Made by a program: the position numbers and the translations under genes. The notes beneath the pieces were generated by a model. The model did not search any database, was not told the DNA's origin, and saw only the letters and a program-made list of their open reading frames with translations. A stretch of 5,844 bases of DNA from Solirubrobacteraceae bacterium (GTDB lineage Bacteria; Actinomycetota; Thermoleophilia; Solirubrobacterales; Solirubrobacteraceae): the NCBI GenBank assembly GCA_019683665.1, contig JADGIB010000231.1, positions 1 to 5,844 of the forward strand, read 5' to 3'. Below, in pieces: positions 5,483-5,844 of the stretch (its first letter is position 1; every line of letters begins with the position of its first letter).

Positions 5483-5844
5483 TCAGATCGTGACGCGGAC
5501 CCGGCAGACCTCGCCGGACGGGCTCGTGGCCCGCGCGACGATGCGGTTCGTGCCGCGGTCGGCGATGCGGCGCTCGACCGAGAACGAGCCGCTGCGGCCC
5601 CGGGTCGTCGCGCGCGTGGCGACGACCCGGGTGCCGTTGCGGCGGATCTGCACCGTCCACGTCACGCCGCGGCGGCCCTGGTCGACCTCGAGCTCGACCT
5701 CGAGGCGGCCGTCGTCGCGCTCGGCCTTCAGCTCCGCCCGCGAGCCCTGCGAGCAGCGGACCTCGCGCTCGCGCTCGTCGTCGAGGCGGGCGACGGCGAC
5801 GGCGGGCGTCGCGGCGAGCGCGGCGGCGAGGCCGAGGACGGCGG
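5483..5844 (-). CDS. small secreted protein with a beta-rich domain and two cysteines (N-terminal end cut by the window edge)
   Basis: There are 119 visible residues ending in a TGA stop. The frame enters from the right edge within a hydrophobic, alanine-rich stretch (AVLGLAAALAATPAVAVA) that looks like the core and cleavage zone of a signal peptide, so probably only a few N-terminal residues are missing. The mature part has an RCSQGS motif (C30, counted from the edge), strands such as LEVELEVDQ and TWTVQIRRNGTRVV, then SGSFSVERR, RIVARA and a final GEVCRVRVTI (C113). Single cysteines near both ends of a roughly 85-residue beta-rich domain suggest one disulfide joining the edges of a sandwich fold. 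I know similar unnamed proteins in high-GC soil actinobacteria, but no function is established. It may share a transcript with the carboxypeptidase 43 bases downstream. An ATG further in (5665) would lose the first cysteine and the signal peptide and is not the start. Confidence 0.72.
   Translation of the reverse strand, partial: AVLGLAAALAATPAVAVARLDDEREREVRCSQGSRAELKAERDDGRLEVELEVDQGRRGVTWTVQIRRNGTRVVATRATTRGRSGSFSVERRIADRGTNRIVARATSPSGEVCRVRVTI
5599..5631. repeat. perfect 13-base inverted repeat inside the secreted protein gene
   Basis: The arms CCCGGGTCGTCGC (5599-5611) and GCGACGACCCGGG (5619-5631) match perfectly, with a 7-base loop between them. The repeat lies within the coding frame (the TRVVATRATTRG region), about 115 bases before the stop. 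In the transcript it would fold into a very stable hairpin. It may be chance aided by base composition, or a structured element. Confidence 0.85.
5681..5704. repeat. tandem 12-base duplication in the secreted protein gene
   Basis: GTCGACCTCGAG is followed at once by CTCGACCTCGAG, one base different. It encodes LEVE-LEVD on the minus strand, an alternating pattern suited to a beta strand. It is probably a small slippage duplication or simply codon bias. Confidence 0.6.

Noticed and set aside
4078..5493. Plus-strand frame of 471 codons opposite the carboxypeptidase
   Set aside because: It is an antisense shadow with R/E/D/V-rich composition, and the minus-strand frame has the full M32 zinc site.

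Overview
The window is a very G+C-rich stretch (roughly three quarters G+C by eye, with G or C in most third codon positions). The codon use, the LuxR/AAA-type ATPase start, the PadR regulator and the small secreted protein with a C-terminal GEVCR-like motif together suggest a high-GC actinobacterium, perhaps of the Thermoleophilia/Solirubrobacterales. That placement is inference from style; there is no rRNA or other marker gene. The coding is dense: seven genes, two of them cut by the window edges, six on the minus strand and one on the plus strand. No gene-free stretch exceeds about 80 bases. I see no tRNA, rRNA, CRISPR array or insertion sequence.

Left part, read right to left on the minus strand: a cupin protein (2945-3370), a secreted SGNH/GDSL hydrolase (1667-2899), a membrane-bound O-acyltransferase of the AlgI type (262-1659) and the first 70 codons of a P-loop ATPase that runs off the left edge (1-211). 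The SGNH and MBOAT genes are 7 bases apart and form a classic pair for moving acyl groups across the membrane onto an extracellular glycan. No glycan biosynthesis gene is visible beside them.

Centre: a 77-base divergent control region (3371-3447) lies between the cupin gene and a plus-strand PadR-type regulator (3448-4002). It holds two copies of a 19-base sequence, each with the 13-base perfect palindrome CTCCGAATCGGAG, 33 bases (about three helical turns) apart. On the minus strand one copy exactly fills the 17-base spacer between a perfect TTGACA -35 box and a TACAGT -10 box. The other copy lies at the predicted start of the cupin transcript. On the plus strand, the GGAG of the first of these palindromes is also the apparent ribosome binding site of the regulator. 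This is strong sequence evidence for a repressor switch controlling the cupin gene and the regulator itself, and it is the most interesting part of the window.

Right part: the regulator gene overlaps, tail to tail by 36 bases, a minus-strand M32 (Taq-type) metallocarboxypeptidase (3967-5439). Upstream of that, on the same strand, is a nearly complete small secreted protein with a predicted disulfide (5483-5844). Its coding sequence contains a perfect 13-base inverted repeat.
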